Source: Candidatus Berkiella cookevillensis
Lineage (GTDB): Bacteria; Pseudomonadota; Gammaproteobacteria; Berkiellales; Berkiellaceae
Assembly: GCF_001431315.2 (NCBI RefSeq)
Contig: NZ_LKHV02000001.1
Location: forward strand, 372,001-436,000
Direction: 5' to 3'
Length of the DNA: 64,000 nucleotides
Each line of letters opens with the position of its first letter. The stretch's first letter is position 1. The notes under the pieces were generated by a model. The model made no database searches. It had not been told where the DNA came from and was given only the letters and a program-made list of their open reading frames with translations. Positions 26,018 through 36,352 of this stretch are shown piece by piece. The translations under genes and the position numbers were made by a program.

Positions 26018-26824
26018 TCAACACTTCGCCTCATCCGACTGCTCTTTAGGCGGAAACAGTGGTTTGTGCATCCCTAATTTTCTCGCTTCTTCTATCAAGG
26101 CTAATAAATCAGAATGTAAGCTTTTAAACAAAGCATCAAAATTTGGAATCACGAAATACACAGATTGGAAGATATCAATGCGATAAGGGGTGCGGAAGGC
26201 ATCAAGTACATTGAGTGGCTTGCGTAGTGGCTTATCGCTTTCTAAGGCATATTTTGTTTCGCCATAGGAAGAGAGGATACCACCACCATAAATGCGTAGG
26301 CCTTGCTGCGTTTGAATCAGACCAAATTCAATGGTAAACCAATAAAGTCTGGCCAGCATGACGCGGGTTGCATGATCAACTGAAAGACCAATTTGTGCAT
26401 ATTCGTGCATGAAATCAGCATAAACAGGTAAGCTCAATAAAGGGCAATGTCCAAATATTTCATGGAAAATATCAGGTTCTTGTAAATAATCCATCTCTTC
26501 GCGGGTGCGTATGAAGGTCGCGGCAGGGAATTTCTTATCTGCCATTAGTTTAAAGAAGGTTTCAAAATCAATCAGCGCTGGGACGGAAGCGACCTGCCAA
26601 CCTGTTAAGTCTAATAAGCGCTCGTTCACTTCAGGTAATTGAGGAATTTTATCTTTGCTTAGCCCAATTTTATCAATACCCTCCATATATTCTTGGCAAG
26701 CACGATTTTGAATATTGTCGATCTGACGAACGTACAGATCATGCCAAATCACTTCTTCTTCATCAGTATAATTTACCCAGCCTTTGGCATCTGGTATTTT
26801 TGAGATATATTTTGATTTTTTCAT
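26018..26824 (-). CDS. phhA: Phenylalanine 4-hydroxylase
   Basis: Hydroxylates phenylalanine to tyrosine with Fe(II), O2 and tetrahydropterin. 268 residues, the bacterial single-domain form without a regulatory ACT domain. Iron ligands: two His in DIFHEIFGHCPLL and the Glu in WFTIEFGLI. TFIRTREEMDYLQEPD and GGGILSSYGETKYAL are conserved pterin/substrate segments. It starts 15 bases after scoB, so it seems to be the last gene of the leucine-acetoacetate run, an unusual but metabolically sensible position. Confidence 0.96.
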   Translation of the reverse strand: MKKSKYISKIPDAKGWVNYTDEEEVIWHDLYVRQIDNIQNRACQEYMEGIDKIGLSKDKIPQLPEVNERLLDLTGWQVASVPALIDFETFFKLMADKKFPAATFIRTREEMDYLQEPDIFHEIFGHCPLLSLPVYADFMHEYAQIGLSVDHATRVMLARLYWFTIEFGLIQTQQGLRIYGGGILSSYGETKYALESDKPLRKPLNVLDAFRTPYRIDIFQSVYFVIPNFDALFKSLHSDLLALIEEARKLGMHKPLFPPKEQSDEAKC

Positions 26825-26839
26825 TTTTTTGCCTACAAC

Positions 26840-27499
26840 CTAAGCAAATCTTATTTCTGGCACATGCGCTGGAATGACTAATTCTCCCGCAGTAAGTTGC
26901 TTGATTTCATCAATACTGACATCGGGGGCACGTTCTAATAAATAGAAAGCACCGTTTTTAATTTCAAGTACTGCCAAATCAGTGACGACTTTTTTGATGC
27001 AGTTAACGCCAGTCAGCGGTAGTTGGCAATGGGGTAATAGTTTGGATTCCCCTTGTTTATTGGCGTGATTCATGGCAACGACAATATTTTGTGCACCTGC
27101 CACCAAATCCATCGCACCACCCATGCCTTTGATGAGTTTCCCGGGCACCATCCAAGAAGCAATGTTACCATTTTGATCGACTTCAAAAGCGCCGAGCACG
27201 GTTAAATCAATGTGTCCACCACGAATCATGGCAAAACTATCGCTGGAAGAAAAGAAGCTAGCACCAATAGCTGTGGTGACTGTTTCTTTGCCTGCATTGA
27301 TTAAATCAGGATCAAGGCTTTCTTCCGTAGGGTATTCACCCATGCCCAGCAAACCATTTTCAGATTGTAGACATACTTGCATGCCTTGTGGGATATAGTT
27401 CGCAACCAGCGTTGGGATCCCAATGCCTAAATTGACATAAAAGCCATCTCGTAGTTCTTGCGCGATACGCATTGCAATTTGTTCTCTATTTAGTGGCAT
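26840..27499 (-). CDS. scoB: 3-Oxoacid CoA-transferase subunit B
   Basis: With ScoA transfers CoA from succinyl-CoA to acetoacetate. The catalytic Glu lies in LQSENGLLGMGEYP. FYVNLGIGIPTLVANY and MGGAMDLVAGAQ are family blocks. 219 residues, normal. It follows scoA by 25 bases. This makes acetoacetate from leucine and tyrosine usable as acetoacetyl-CoA. Confidence 0.95.
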   Translation of the reverse strand: MPLNREQIAMRIAQELRDGFYVNLGIGIPTLVANYIPQGMQVCLQSENGLLGMGEYPTEESLDPDLINAGKETVTTAIGASFFSSSDSFAMIRGGHIDLTVLGAFEVDQNGNIASWMVPGKLIKGMGGAMDLVAGAQNIVVAMNHANKQGESKLLPHCQLPLTGVNCIKKVVTDLAVLEIKNGAFYLLERAPDVSIDEIKQLTAGELVIPAHVPEIRFA

Positions 27500-27524
27500 A
27501 TCTGTACCTTTGATTATTTAATTA

Positions 27525-28223
27525 TTATTTTTTTAATGTTTTTCGCTCTATACGTTTTTCAAAGCTACCTTTGATGATCCTATTAACATAGATGCCAGGC
27601 GTATGGATAAAATTAGGATCAAGTGTACCTGCTTCAACAATTTCCTCTACTTCAGCAACCACTATTTTTCCTGCGGTTGCCATCATGGGGTTAAAATTCA
27701 TTGCAGTTTTACGATAGATCAGGTTACCCATTGTGTCTGCTTTATAGGCTCTAATAATAGCGAAATCTGCGGTAAGCGATTCTTCCAAGATATAATGTTT
27801 GCCATGAAATAGTTTGACATCTTTGCCTTCGGCAATCGGTGTACCGTATCCTGTAGGAGTATAAAAAGCGGGGATGCCAGCGCCACCTGCACGAATTTTC
27901 TCTGCGAGTGTGCCTTGTGGCGTTAGTTCAACTTCCATTTCGCCACTCAGAAATAACTGTTCAAATAAGTTGTTTTCACCAACATAAGAAGCAATCATTT
28001 TCTTTATTTGACGTTTTTCTAAGAGTATACCAAGACCGAAACCGTCAACACCGGCATTGTTAGAAATACAAGTTAGCCCTTTGGTGCCCATCTCATATAT
28101 TTTTTTGATGAGTCCTTCAGGAATGCCGCAAAGACCAAAGCCACCCGACATAAGTGTCATATTGTCAGTGAGACCTTGCAGCGCTTCATCGTAACTATTT
28201 ACTACTTTATTAAACCCTGACAC
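27525..28223 (-). CDS. scoA: 3-Oxoacid CoA-transferase subunit A
   Basis: 232 residues. The CoA-transferase I signature is clear: [17 protein letters not shown] near the N-terminus and [16 protein letters not shown]. The later segment [15 protein letters not shown] and [20 protein letters not shown] are typical of subunit A. It lies between liuE and scoB on the same strand. Confidence 0.95.
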   Translation of the reverse strand: MSGFNKVVNSYDEALQGLTDNMTLMSGGFGLCGIPEGLIKKIYEMGTKGLTCISNNAGVDGFGLGILLEKRQIKKMIASYVGENNLFEQLFLSGEMEVELTPQGTLAEKIRAGGAGIPAFYTPTGYGTPIAEGKDVKLFHGKHYILEESLTADFAIIRAYKADTMGNLIYRKTAMNFNPMMATAGKIVVAEVEEIVEAGTLDPNFIHTPGIYVNRIIKGSFEKRIERKTLKK

Positions 28224-28250
28224 AACTTTTCTCCTAGTTTAATGTGTGCA

Positions 28251-29150
28251 TTATTTTTTGCTTAGCAAAGCATTTGCCACTTTCGATCGATTCTTTATGT
28301 TTAATGCATCGCAAATATATTGTCCTGCATTGATTAATTTTTCCAAATTTATGCCGGTTTTTAAACCCATTCCATGTAACATATATACAACTTCTTCTGT
28401 TGCGACGTTACCACTGGCACCTTTTGCATAGGGACAGCCGCCTAATCCACTAACAGAGCTATCAATGATTCTAATGCCTTCTTCCATACAGGCGTAAATA
28501 TTGGCTAAGGCTTGTCCATAGGTGTCATGAAAATGAACTGCAAGCTTCTCAATTGGAATGCTTGATTTAAGATCACGAATCAGAGATTGCGCTTGCTTAG
28601 CTGTACCCACACCGATGGTATCACCAATGGAAATCTCGTCGCAGCCTGCGTTATAGAGCGCATTTGCAACATTCAATACTTGAGTGGGTGCTATATGGCC
28701 TTCATAAGGGCAACCTAAGACACAAGAAATATAGCCGCGTATCCATTGTTTCTGCATTTTGGCTTGCGCGATCACTTGTTTAAAATTATCTAAACTTTGC
28801 GCGATGCTACAATTGATATTTTTTTGCGAAAAGCTTTCTGAGGCTGCTGCAAATACAGCAATGGAATCAGCTCCCACTGCTGTTGCATTGCTAAGACCTT
28901 TTTCATTTGGCACCAAGGCAATGGTACGAACCCCAGCTACTTTGGATAATTGCATGACCAGTTCTGTATGATCTGCCATTTGAGGCACCCATTTGGGTGA
29001 CACAAAGCTAGTGACTTCAATGGTTTTTAAACCTGCATCCATGAGCTTGTGAATTAAATTGAGCTTTAACTCTGTGCTTAATATGCTTTTTTCATTTTGT
29101 AGTCCATCGCGAGGACCTACTTCAACTATCTTAATCATTCTATTATTCAC
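28251..29150 (-). CDS. liuE: Hydroxymethylglutaryl-CoA lyase
   Basis: Splits HMG-CoA into acetyl-CoA and acetoacetate, the last leucine-specific step. 299 residues, TIM barrel. VEVGPRDGLQNE at the N-terminus, EVTSFVSPKWVPQMAD, the metal-binding HFHDTYGQALAN and the catalytic-Cys loop SVSGLGGCPYAKGASGN are all intact. Its start overlaps the liuD stop by one base. Confidence 0.96.
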   Translation of the reverse strand: MNNRMIKIVEVGPRDGLQNEKSILSTELKLNLIHKLMDAGLKTIEVTSFVSPKWVPQMADHTELVMQLSKVAGVRTIALVPNEKGLSNATAVGADSIAVFAAASESFSQKNINCSIAQSLDNFKQVIAQAKMQKQWIRGYISCVLGCPYEGHIAPTQVLNVANALYNAGCDEISIGDTIGVGTAKQAQSLIRDLKSSIPIEKLAVHFHDTYGQALANIYACMEEGIRIIDSSVSGLGGCPYAKGASGNVATEEVVYMLHGMGLKTGINLEKLINAGQYICDALNIKNRSKVANALLSKK

Positions 29151-31126
29151 TATATATTATCATATTCTATCAGCTCTGAACCTTCGATAACCTGATCACC
29201 CATATTAAAATGAATATTCTTTATTTTGCCTGATTTAGGTGCTGCAACAGTGTGTTCCATTTTCATGGCCTCAAGTGCCAGCAATTTCTCACCTTTATTA
29301 ACTGAATCGCCGATTTTCTTCCAAATTTTTGTAATCATACCCGGCATAGGGGATATAATAATATTACCGTCATGCTGTTCTGTTTTAGTAGAATGATCAA
29401 TATGTGCCAGATCGTTAAGTTGATATAGATGTCCTTGATGTATTAAAGATAGTTGTGCATTTTCTATAAAATAAGATATTGAACGCCAACTATTTTCAAA
29501 TTGATAACTTAAAATATTGTCATCAACTGTTCCTGAGATTTCAAATATACTTTCAAACAAAGGGCAGGATAGTTCTAAACTTGTCTGGGTATGCGTTATC
29601 TGTATCGCAATGCTTTGAGATTGATATTCAAGCAATAGCATTTCTTGAGCTTTAAGATTAATCCTAAAGGCATTCTTCTTATCCCAAAGCGTATTGTCTG
29701 CCGTGTTTCTATTTAATATAAAAACCAGGCAAGCTGCTGCAAGTACTTCTTTTGAAAGTGTAGGCGCCGCGCAAAGATATTGTGATAAATTTCTTTCTAA
29801 ATGCTGCACATCTAAGCCTTCTGCAAAAGCATGACTTAGTAACAGACTTTGCAGGAAACTAATGTTGTTTTTAATGCCGATTATTTTGAAATGATCTAAG
29901 GCATCGGCCAATAAGTGAATGGCTTTGTCTCTATTTTCGCCCCAGGCAATCAACTTGCACAGTAGTGGATCAAAGTAGATGCCAATACTATCTCCTCGTT
30001 GAATACCTGAATCTAGGCGTACATTCTGAGAATCTTTATAAAATAAATGCTTTATCTTTCCTGTTTGCGGTAAAAAATGTTGTTCTGGATCTTCAGAATA
30101 AATTCTTGCTTCAATGGCGTGTCCTATTTGCTTGATATTTTTTTGTTGCAAGGGGAGTGCTTCGCCTTGTGCGACTTTAATTTGCCATTCAACAAGATCA
30201 AGTCCGGTGGTCATTTCTGTCACAGGATGTTCTACTTGCAGTCTTGTATTCATTTCCATAAAATAGAAATGATGATCTTGAGAAACTAAAAATTCAATGG
30301 TACCTGCACCTGTGTAATCAATAGCATGGGCAGCTTGAATGGCGCTTTGATACATTTGCTCTTTGAGTGCTTGAGATAAATGAATCGCTGGAGTCTCTTC
30401 AATCACTTTTTGATGTCGACGTTGATTCGAACAATCACGCTCAAATAAATGCACGCAATTGCCATGGCTATCTCTGAAAATTTGCACTTCAATGTGGCGA
30501 GCGTTAATTAAATATTTTTCTACAAACAAACTATCATTACCAAAGGCATTTTGACTTTCTTGTTTGGCTTGACGTGCTGCTTCTTCAATTTCCTTGCTGT
30601 CAAAAACAATACGCATGCCTTTTCCACCGCCACCACAGGCAGCTTTAAGGATCACGGGAAAGCCTATGTTTTGGCATGCTTCAGTAATTTCTGCAACAGA
30701 TTGTACATCTAATTTTCCTGGCACGGTTGGAACTTTGGCTGCTTCCATAATCTTTTTGGCTTCGTCTTTGACTGCCATGGCTCGGATGGATTGGGCAGAA
30801 GGTCCAATAAAAATAATATTTTCTGCCTTGCATCTTTCTGAAAAGAGTGCATTCTCAGAAAGAAAGCCGTATCCAGGATGAATAGCATCTACCTGTTCTT
30901 TTTTTGCAATGGTAATTATTTTTTCAATATTTAAATAGCTATCTTGTAGTTTTTCGCTACCAATACAATAAGCAACATCTGCTTCTTTCACATGTAGGGC
31001 ATGTATGTCTGGTGTTGCATAAACAGCAATGGTTCTTATATTTAAGCGCTTACAGGTCTTTATAATTCTGCAAGCAATTTCACCGCGATTAGCAATCAGT
31101 AGGGTATTTATCGTTGAATTAATCAT
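29150..31126 (-). CDS. liuD: 3-Methylcrotonyl-CoA carboxylase, biotin-containing alpha subunit
   Basis: Carboxylates biotin and carries it to the beta subunit for 3-methylcrotonyl-CoA in leucine breakdown. 658 residues: biotin carboxylase domain (1-445; ANRGEIACRII, CGGGGKGMRIV, EMNTRLQVEHPVTE), a linker/BT region, and a C-terminal biotinyl domain with EAMKMEHTV carrying the biotin Lys. It overlaps liuC by 8 bases. A propionyl- or geranyl-CoA carboxylase would look similar; the liu neighbours decide for MCC. Confidence 0.94.
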   Translation of the reverse strand: MINSTINTLLIANRGEIACRIIKTCKRLNIRTIAVYATPDIHALHVKEADVAYCIGSEKLQDSYLNIEKIITIAKKEQVDAIHPGYGFLSENALFSERCKAENIIFIGPSAQSIRAMAVKDEAKKIMEAAKVPTVPGKLDVQSVAEITEACQNIGFPVILKAACGGGGKGMRIVFDSKEIEEAARQAKQESQNAFGNDSLFVEKYLINARHIEVQIFRDSHGNCVHLFERDCSNQRRHQKVIEETPAIHLSQALKEQMYQSAIQAAHAIDYTGAGTIEFLVSQDHHFYFMEMNTRLQVEHPVTEMTTGLDLVEWQIKVAQGEALPLQQKNIKQIGHAIEARIYSEDPEQHFLPQTGKIKHLFYKDSQNVRLDSGIQRGDSIGIYFDPLLCKLIAWGENRDKAIHLLADALDHFKIIGIKNNISFLQSLLLSHAFAEGLDVQHLERNLSQYLCAAPTLSKEVLAAACLVFILNRNTADNTLWDKKNAFRINLKAQEMLLLEYQSQSIAIQITHTQTSLELSCPLFESIFEISGTVDDNILSYQFENSWRSISYFIENAQLSLIHQGHLYQLNDLAHIDHSTKTEQHDGNIIISPMPGMITKIWKKIGDSVNKGEKLLALEAMKMEHTVAAPKSGKIKNIHFNMGDQVIEGSELIEYDNI

Positions 31127-31916
31127 GAATTGCCCATTTTGGTTTCATTTTATTAAGAAATGCATTCAGACCAGCTTGTCCTTCTTGAGAGATACGTATT
31201 TTTGCAATGAGGGTAGCCGTTGATTGCAATAAATTATCATTGATGCTTAAGGGGGTCAGTTCATTTACCAGTTTATTGATGGTTTCTAAGGCAACGGGGC
31301 CATTGGCTAACAAATGATGAATGGTTTCATTTACTTTGTTAGATAATTCATTCTCTTCTACAATTTCCTGGCATAAACCAATCATATGCGCTTCTTGTGC
31401 ATTGAAGGTCTTTGCTGTTAAGAAATAATGTCTTGTCCAGCGAGGGCCTATGGCATTGAGAATAAAAGGTGAGATAACTGCAGGAATGATGCCTAGTCTT
31501 GCTTCTGAAAAACAAAAGCTCGCATCTTTTTGAGCAATGACTATTTGGCAACAAGCGACTAATCCCACACCACCACCAAAGGTTTTACCTTGTACCACCG
31601 CGATGGTTGGTTTGGGTGAGTGATAGAGTACATGCATGAGTTTGCCAAGATCGGTTGCATCATCAATATTTTCTTCTTCAGAATATTGAGCCATGCTTTT
31701 CATCCAGTTTAAATCAGCACCAGCAGAGAAATTTTTGCCTTGTGCTTTTAAGAGGATAATACGGGTATTTTCATTTGAAATCGCTTCTTTGATAAAATAA
31801 GTGAGCTGCTCTATCATCCCATCATCAAAGGCATTATGCTTATCTGGTCGATTGAGGGTTAAGGTGGTAACGCCTCGTTTGTCTGTTTCGGATAAGATAA
31901 ATGAATCAGTACTCAT
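31119..31916 (-). CDS. liuC: 3-Methylglutaconyl-CoA hydratase
   Basis: A crotonase-fold enzyme of 265 residues that hydrates 3-methylglutaconyl-CoA to HMG-CoA. Seen are [12 protein letters not shown], the oxyanion-hole segment [29 protein letters not shown] and [14 protein letters not shown]. It sits between liuB (4-base overlap) and liuD (8-base overlap), the standard liuBCD order. It could also serve isoleucine breakdown as an enoyl-CoA hydratase. Confidence 0.93.
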   Translation of the reverse strand: MSTDSFILSETDKRGVTTLTLNRPDKHNAFDDGMIEQLTYFIKEAISNENTRIILLKAQGKNFSAGADLNWMKSMAQYSEEENIDDATDLGKLMHVLYHSPKPTIAVVQGKTFGGGVGLVACCQIVIAQKDASFCFSEARLGIIPAVISPFILNAIGPRWTRHYFLTAKTFNAQEAHMIGLCQEIVEENELSNKVNETIHHLLANGPVALETINKLVNELTPLSINDNLLQSTATLIAKIRISQEGQAGLNAFLNKMKPKWAIHD

Positions 31917-33520
31917 ATTCTAAATACTCCAAATTGGGTTGGCTCGATAGGGGCATTTAATGAGGCAGACAAACCAAGTCCAAGCACTTCCCTGGTTTTG
32001 GCAGGATCGATGATGGCATCGTCCCAAAGGCGAGCGCTTGAATAATAGGGGCTACCCTGGGTCTCATATTGTTGAATGATGGATTCAAAAAACTGGGTTT
32101 CTTCTTTTTTATCCCATGTTTTATTTTGTTTTTTTAGGCTTGCTTGTTTTACTTGTACCAGTACACTTGCGGCTTGTTCACCTCCCATGACAGAGATACG
32201 TGCATTGGGCCACATCCACAAGAAGCGAGGCTGATAGGCTCTGCCACACATACCGTAATTACCCGCACCAAAACTGCCTCCAATAATGACAGTCAGTTTA
32301 GGCACTTTTGCGCAAGCAACGGCAGTTACCATTTTGGCACCATCTTTTGCAATACCGCCTTCTTCATAGCGTTTACCGACCATAAATCCGGTGATATTTT
32401 GCAAGAAAATTAATGAGATTTTACGTTGACAGCATAGTTCAATGAAATGTGTGCCTTTCTTGGCAGACTCAGAAAATAAAATACCATTGTTGGCAACAAT
32501 GCCAACTGGATGACCATAAAGATGCGCAAAACCGCAGACTAAGGTTGAGCCATAGAGCGCTTTAAACTCATGAAATTCAGAATCATCAACTATTCGTGCA
32601 ATGATTTCCTTGACATCCATTGGATATTTTAAGGAGGTAGGAATAATGCCGTATATTTCTTCTGGGCGATAGCGGGGGGCTTTTATGCTTTGTATGTCAA
32701 AGGGTATGCGTTTTATCGTAGTGAGATTTTTAATACAGTCGCGCGCAATTAATAAGGCATGCGCATCATTTTGTGCATAATGATCTGCAACACCCGATAT
32801 TTTGCAGTGGGTATCAGCGCCACCGAGTGCTTCTGCTGTGACGACTTCGCCTGTAGCAGCCTTTACTAAAGGGGGGCCTGCTAAGAAAATGGTAGCTTGA
32901 TTTTTTACCATGATGCTTTCATCCGCCATAGCAGGCACATAAGCACCACCAGCGGTGCAAGAACCCATTACAACGGCAATTTGTGGGATGCCTTGGCTTG
33001 ACATCATTGCTTGGTTAAAAAAGATTCTGCCAAAATGATCTCTATCTGGAAAGACTTCATCTTGATAAGGTAAATTTGCACCGCCTGAATCCACTAAATA
33101 AATACAGGGTAAACGATTTTCTTGTGCAATTTCTTGTGCTCGTAAATGCTTTTTGACTGTAATGGGATAATAAGTGCCGCCTTTAACGGTCGCATCATTG
33201 GCAATAATCATACATTCTCTGCCATGAACACGACCGATACCGGTAATGATGCCGCCTGCAGGCACAGAATCTTCATAGAGATTAAAACCAGCAAAGAGAG
33301 AAAACTCCAAGAAGGCAGAGCCTGGATCGATCAATTTATCGATCCGAACTCTGGGGAGTAATTTGCCACTACTGGTGTGTTTATCTTGTTGCGCTTTGCC
33401 GCCTCCTTGCGCAACAAGTTCACTTAACGCTTGTAATTGTGCAACCTGTGTCTGCATGGCGGCAGCATTTTTTTTAAAGTCATCAGATTGTGTATTTACT
33501 TTAGTTGCTATAAAGGGCAT
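31913..33520 (-). CDS. liuB: 3-Methylcrotonyl-CoA carboxylase, beta subunit
   Basis: The carboxyltransferase partner of LiuD, 535 residues. It shows the AccD/PccB-type crotonase halves: [33 protein letters not shown], and [20 protein letters not shown], where the [10 protein letters not shown] block is typical of MCC beta. It ends by overlapping liuC. It starts three bases after the thiolase stop. Confidence 0.96.
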   Translation of the reverse strand: MPFIATKVNTQSDDFKKNAAAMQTQVAQLQALSELVAQGGGKAQQDKHTSSGKLLPRVRIDKLIDPGSAFLEFSLFAGFNLYEDSVPAGGIITGIGRVHGRECMIIANDATVKGGTYYPITVKKHLRAQEIAQENRLPCIYLVDSGGANLPYQDEVFPDRDHFGRIFFNQAMMSSQGIPQIAVVMGSCTAGGAYVPAMADESIMVKNQATIFLAGPPLVKAATGEVVTAEALGGADTHCKISGVADHYAQNDAHALLIARDCIKNLTTIKRIPFDIQSIKAPRYRPEEIYGIIPTSLKYPMDVKEIIARIVDDSEFHEFKALYGSTLVCGFAHLYGHPVGIVANNGILFSESAKKGTHFIELCCQRKISLIFLQNITGFMVGKRYEEGGIAKDGAKMVTAVACAKVPKLTVIIGGSFGAGNYGMCGRAYQPRFLWMWPNARISVMGGEQAASVLVQVKQASLKKQNKTWDKKEETQFFESIIQQYETQGSPYYSSARLWDDAIIDPAKTREVLGLGLSASLNAPIEPTQFGVFRI

Positions 33521-33523
33521 ATC

Positions 33524-34717
33524 TTAATCCATTAATGTTATGGCAATTGCTGTGGCCTCTCCACCACCAATGCAGAGTGATGCAACACCTTTGCTTAGGC
33601 CTTTTGTGCGTAAGGCATAAATAAGTGTCGTTAAAATGCGTGCACCTGATGCCCCAATAGGGTGACCCAATGCACAGGCACCACCATGAATGTTTACTTT
33701 TTCGCTTGGTAATTTAAGATCTTTCATTGCTGCTAAGGTAACAACCGCAAAAGCTTCATTGATTTCATATAAGTCCACCTCTTCTGCAGACCAATTGAGT
33801 TGAGCTAAAAGTTTCTGAATGGCGCCAACGGGAGCTGTTGTAAACCAGCTGGGATCTTGAGAATGTGTGGCATGTCCTTCTATGCGCGCTAATACAGGAA
33901 GTTTATGTTTTTGTGCTTCTTGTAGCGACATAATTAAATGCGCAGATGCACCATCAGAAATACCGCTGGCATTGGCTGCCGTTACCGTGCCGTCTTTTTT
34001 GAAGGCAGGTTTGAGTGTCGTAATTTTATCTAATTTTGCATTCAGTGGTAATTCATCGGTGTCGTATAGCATAGCTCCTTTTTTGGTTTGTACTTCAAGT
34101 GCACTGATCTCATTCTTAAAAAGTTTGTGTTCAATGGCGTATTGAGCGCGTTTGAGGGATTGTATTGCAAATTCATCTTGCATTTGTCGGGTGAAGCCAT
34201 ATTTTTCTGCACACAATTCAGCAAAAACACCCATGAGTGTGCCTTTATTGTAGGCATCTTCTAGACCATCTAAAAACATATGATCTTTTACTTCACCATG
34301 CCCCATACGCAACCCACCACGTGCTTTGGGGAGCAAGTAAGGTGCAAGTGTCATATTTTCCATACCACCGGCAACAACGCATTGATTAGTGCCTGCTTTG
34401 ATAGAATCAATACCCAACATAATCGCTTTCATGCCAGAGCCACACATTTTATTAACGGTTACAGCGGCAGCTTTATCTGGAATGCCAGCGGCTTTGGCGG
34501 CTTGGCGAGCAGGGGCTTGGCCTAATCCTGCGGGTAATACGCATCCCATGATGACTTCATCAATATGTTGAGGATCCATTTTGACAGAAGCTAAAGTAGC
34601 ATTGATGGCATGTCCACCCAATTGTGGTGCAGTGATGTCACTAAAACAGCCTTGAAATTGGCCAATAGGGGTGCGTTGTGTTGCGACGATGACGATGGGA
34701 TTGTCTTTTGAAATCAT
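33524..34717 (-). CDS. Acetyl-CoA C-acetyltransferase (thiolase)
   Basis: Cleaves acetoacetyl-CoA (and possibly 2-methylacetoacetyl-CoA) with CoA. 397 residues. The nucleophilic Cys is in VNKMCGSGMKAIMLG, the active-site His in GGACALGHPIGASGARIL (GACAL instead of the common GAVAL), and the second Cys in SLCIGGGEATAIAI (E-A replaces the usual G-x). Lying first in the liuB-phhA run, it finishes leucine and tyrosine breakdown after ScoAB. R1 copy 2 lies between it and liuA. Confidence 0.94.
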   Translation of the reverse strand: MISKDNPIVIVATQRTPIGQFQGCFSDITAPQLGGHAINATLASVKMDPQHIDEVIMGCVLPAGLGQAPARQAAKAAGIPDKAAAVTVNKMCGSGMKAIMLGIDSIKAGTNQCVVAGGMENMTLAPYLLPKARGGLRMGHGEVKDHMFLDGLEDAYNKGTLMGVFAELCAEKYGFTRQMQDEFAIQSLKRAQYAIEHKLFKNEISALEVQTKKGAMLYDTDELPLNAKLDKITTLKPAFKKDGTVTAANASGISDGASAHLIMSLQEAQKHKLPVLARIEGHATHSQDPSWFTTAPVGAIQKLLAQLNWSAEEVDLYEINEAFAVVTLAAMKDLKLPSEKVNIHGGACALGHPIGASGARILTTLIYALRTKGLSKGVASLCIGGGEATAIAITLMD

Positions 34718-34777
34718 AGAATTGTCCTTAGTGTCGTTTTATGTTGGGTTTTTAGTTCGATTATTGTCGCCATCTTG

Positions 34778-34925
34778 TATACCCTTCACAGCTGAATTTT
34801 CGAGGGTGTTGACATCGCTTATCTCGCAATAGTCATGTATTTTGCATACATTCCTATTGCTCGAAAGCTTGTCGCCTACTCGACATTGTGCCCCTTGCGG
34901 GTAAAAATCATCTGTTCTGGGTATA
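34778..34925. repeat. R1 long-hairpin element, copy 2 (148 bp)
   Basis: Ends TATACCC (34778-34784) and GGGTATA (34919-34925). These differ from copies 1 and 3 (TATAGTC/GACTATA), but both arms changed together, so pairing is kept. The central arm is ATGTAT...ATACAT (34835-34851). It shares CGACATTGTGCCCCTTGCGG with copy 1. Lies between liuA and the thiolase gene. Confidence 0.8.
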
Positions 34926-34929
34926 ATAT

Positions 34930-36087
34930 TCAATGCGAGCTTGCTTCATTAAATATTTCCTTACCAATGATCATACGACGAATTTCAGAAGTTCCAGCGC
35001 CAATTTCGTATAATTTAGCGTCTCTTAAAAAGCGCCCGGTGGGAAATTCATTGATATAGCCATTGCCGCCCAAGCATTGAATGGCTTGTAAAGCAACTTG
35101 AGTTGCTTGTTCTGAAGCAAATAAGATAACAGCGGCAGCATCTTTGTTTGAGAGTTGTCCGCTTTCATCTGCGTATTTTGCTAATTGATATACAAAAGCT
35201 CTTGCTGCACTTAAGGTAGCATACATGTCTGCAACTTTTGCTTGAATCATTTGGAATTCGCCAATAGCTTTGCCAAACTGCTTGCGTTCGTGAATATAAG
35301 GCACGACACAATCAAGACAGGCTTGCATAATGCCAATAGGGCCTGCGGCTAAAATCAGTCGTTCATAATTCAAACCACTCATTAAAACTTTAGCGCCTTG
35401 ATTGAGTTCTCCGAGAATATTTTCAGCAGGCACTTCACAATTATTAAAAACCAGTTCACATGTGTTTGATCCGCGCATACCCAATTTATCTAATTTTTGT
35501 GCAGTAGAAAAACCAGAAAATTCTTTTTCAATGATGAAAGCAGTAATGCCTTTAGAGCCACCTTCAGGGGTTGTTTTGGCATATACTACGAGTGTATTTG
35601 CTTCGGGGCCATTGGTGATCCACATCTTATGGCCATTGAGGATAAATTTATCGCCTTTTTGTGTTGCTTGTAATTTTAAACTCATGACATCAGAGCCACT
35701 GCCTGTTTCACTCATGGCCAGTGCTCCGACATGCTCGCCAGAAATCAGTTTAGGTAGGTAGCTTTGTTTTTGTTGCTCTGTGCCATTGCGGCGAATTTGA
35801 TTGACACACAGATTAGAGTGCGCCCCATAACTAAGGCCAACAGAAGCTGATGCCCGACTGATTTCTTCCATGACAATGACGTGTTCTAAATATCCTAATT
35901 GTGCGCCGCCGTATTTTTCTTCTACAGTAATGCCTAAGAGTCCAAGCTCGCCCATTTTTCGCCAGAGTGGTTGTGGAAATGTATTGCTTGTATCAATTTC
36001 ATGAGCAATCGGTTTAATTTCTTTTGCAGCAAATTGCTCAACGGTTTGTTGAATAAGGTTTGCTGTCTCTCCAAGATGATGTCTCAT
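34930..36087 (-). CDS. liuA: Isovaleryl-CoA dehydrogenase
   Basis: An FAD flavoenzyme that oxidises isovaleryl-CoA to 3-methylcrotonyl-CoA. 385 residues, acyl-CoA dehydrogenase fold. The segment [18 protein letters not shown] carries the catalytic Glu at the position special to isovaleryl-CoA dehydrogenases. [15 protein letters not shown] and [10 protein letters not shown] are FAD/substrate motifs. At the site where other family members have the catalytic Glu it reads [10 protein letters not shown], as expected for IVD. It should head the liu run; the divergent SDR gene and R1 copy 3 lie upstream. Confidence 0.95.
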   Translation of the reverse strand: MRHHLGETANLIQQTVEQFAAKEIKPIAHEIDTSNTFPQPLWRKMGELGLLGITVEEKYGGAQLGYLEHVIVMEEISRASASVGLSYGAHSNLCVNQIRRNGTEQQKQSYLPKLISGEHVGALAMSETGSGSDVMSLKLQATQKGDKFILNGHKMWITNGPEANTLVVYAKTTPEGGSKGITAFIIEKEFSGFSTAQKLDKLGMRGSNTCELVFNNCEVPAENILGELNQGAKVLMSGLNYERLILAAGPIGIMQACLDCVVPYIHERKQFGKAIGEFQMIQAKVADMYATLSAARAFVYQLAKYADESGQLSNKDAAAVILFASEQATQVALQAIQCLGGNGYINEFPTGRFLRDAKLYEIGAGTSEIRRMIIGKEIFNEASSH

Positions 36088-36175
36088 AATGCTTTCCTTA
36101 AATGAGAGTAAACTTTATAACTCGATTGCAAAAGTTTTCAGAAACTCTATCCTTCTTTGGTACAAACCACAAGTA

Positions 36176-36301
36176 TATAGTCTTCTCACATGAATTTTAT
36201 GGGGTGTTGTCTTCGTCCTCTCGCAATCCTCATGTACTATATGTACACTGCGGTTGCTTGAGGCTTGACGCCTACCCTAAAACCCATGTGCTGTGACTAT
36301 A
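36176..36301. repeat. R1 long-hairpin element, copy 3 (126 bp)
   Basis: Ends TATAGTC/GACTATA, then CACATGA / CCATGTG. The central arm is TGTAC-TATAT-GTACA (36233-36247). It lacks the ~22 bases with CGACATTGTGCCCC present in copies 1 and 2. It sits in the divergent gap between liuA and the SDR gene, 52 bases from the latter's start. Confidence 0.8.
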
Positions 36302-36352
36302 TGCATTCAAATTTTAGGCTTCACTCATAGAGTCAAAAGTTAAGGTAATCAG

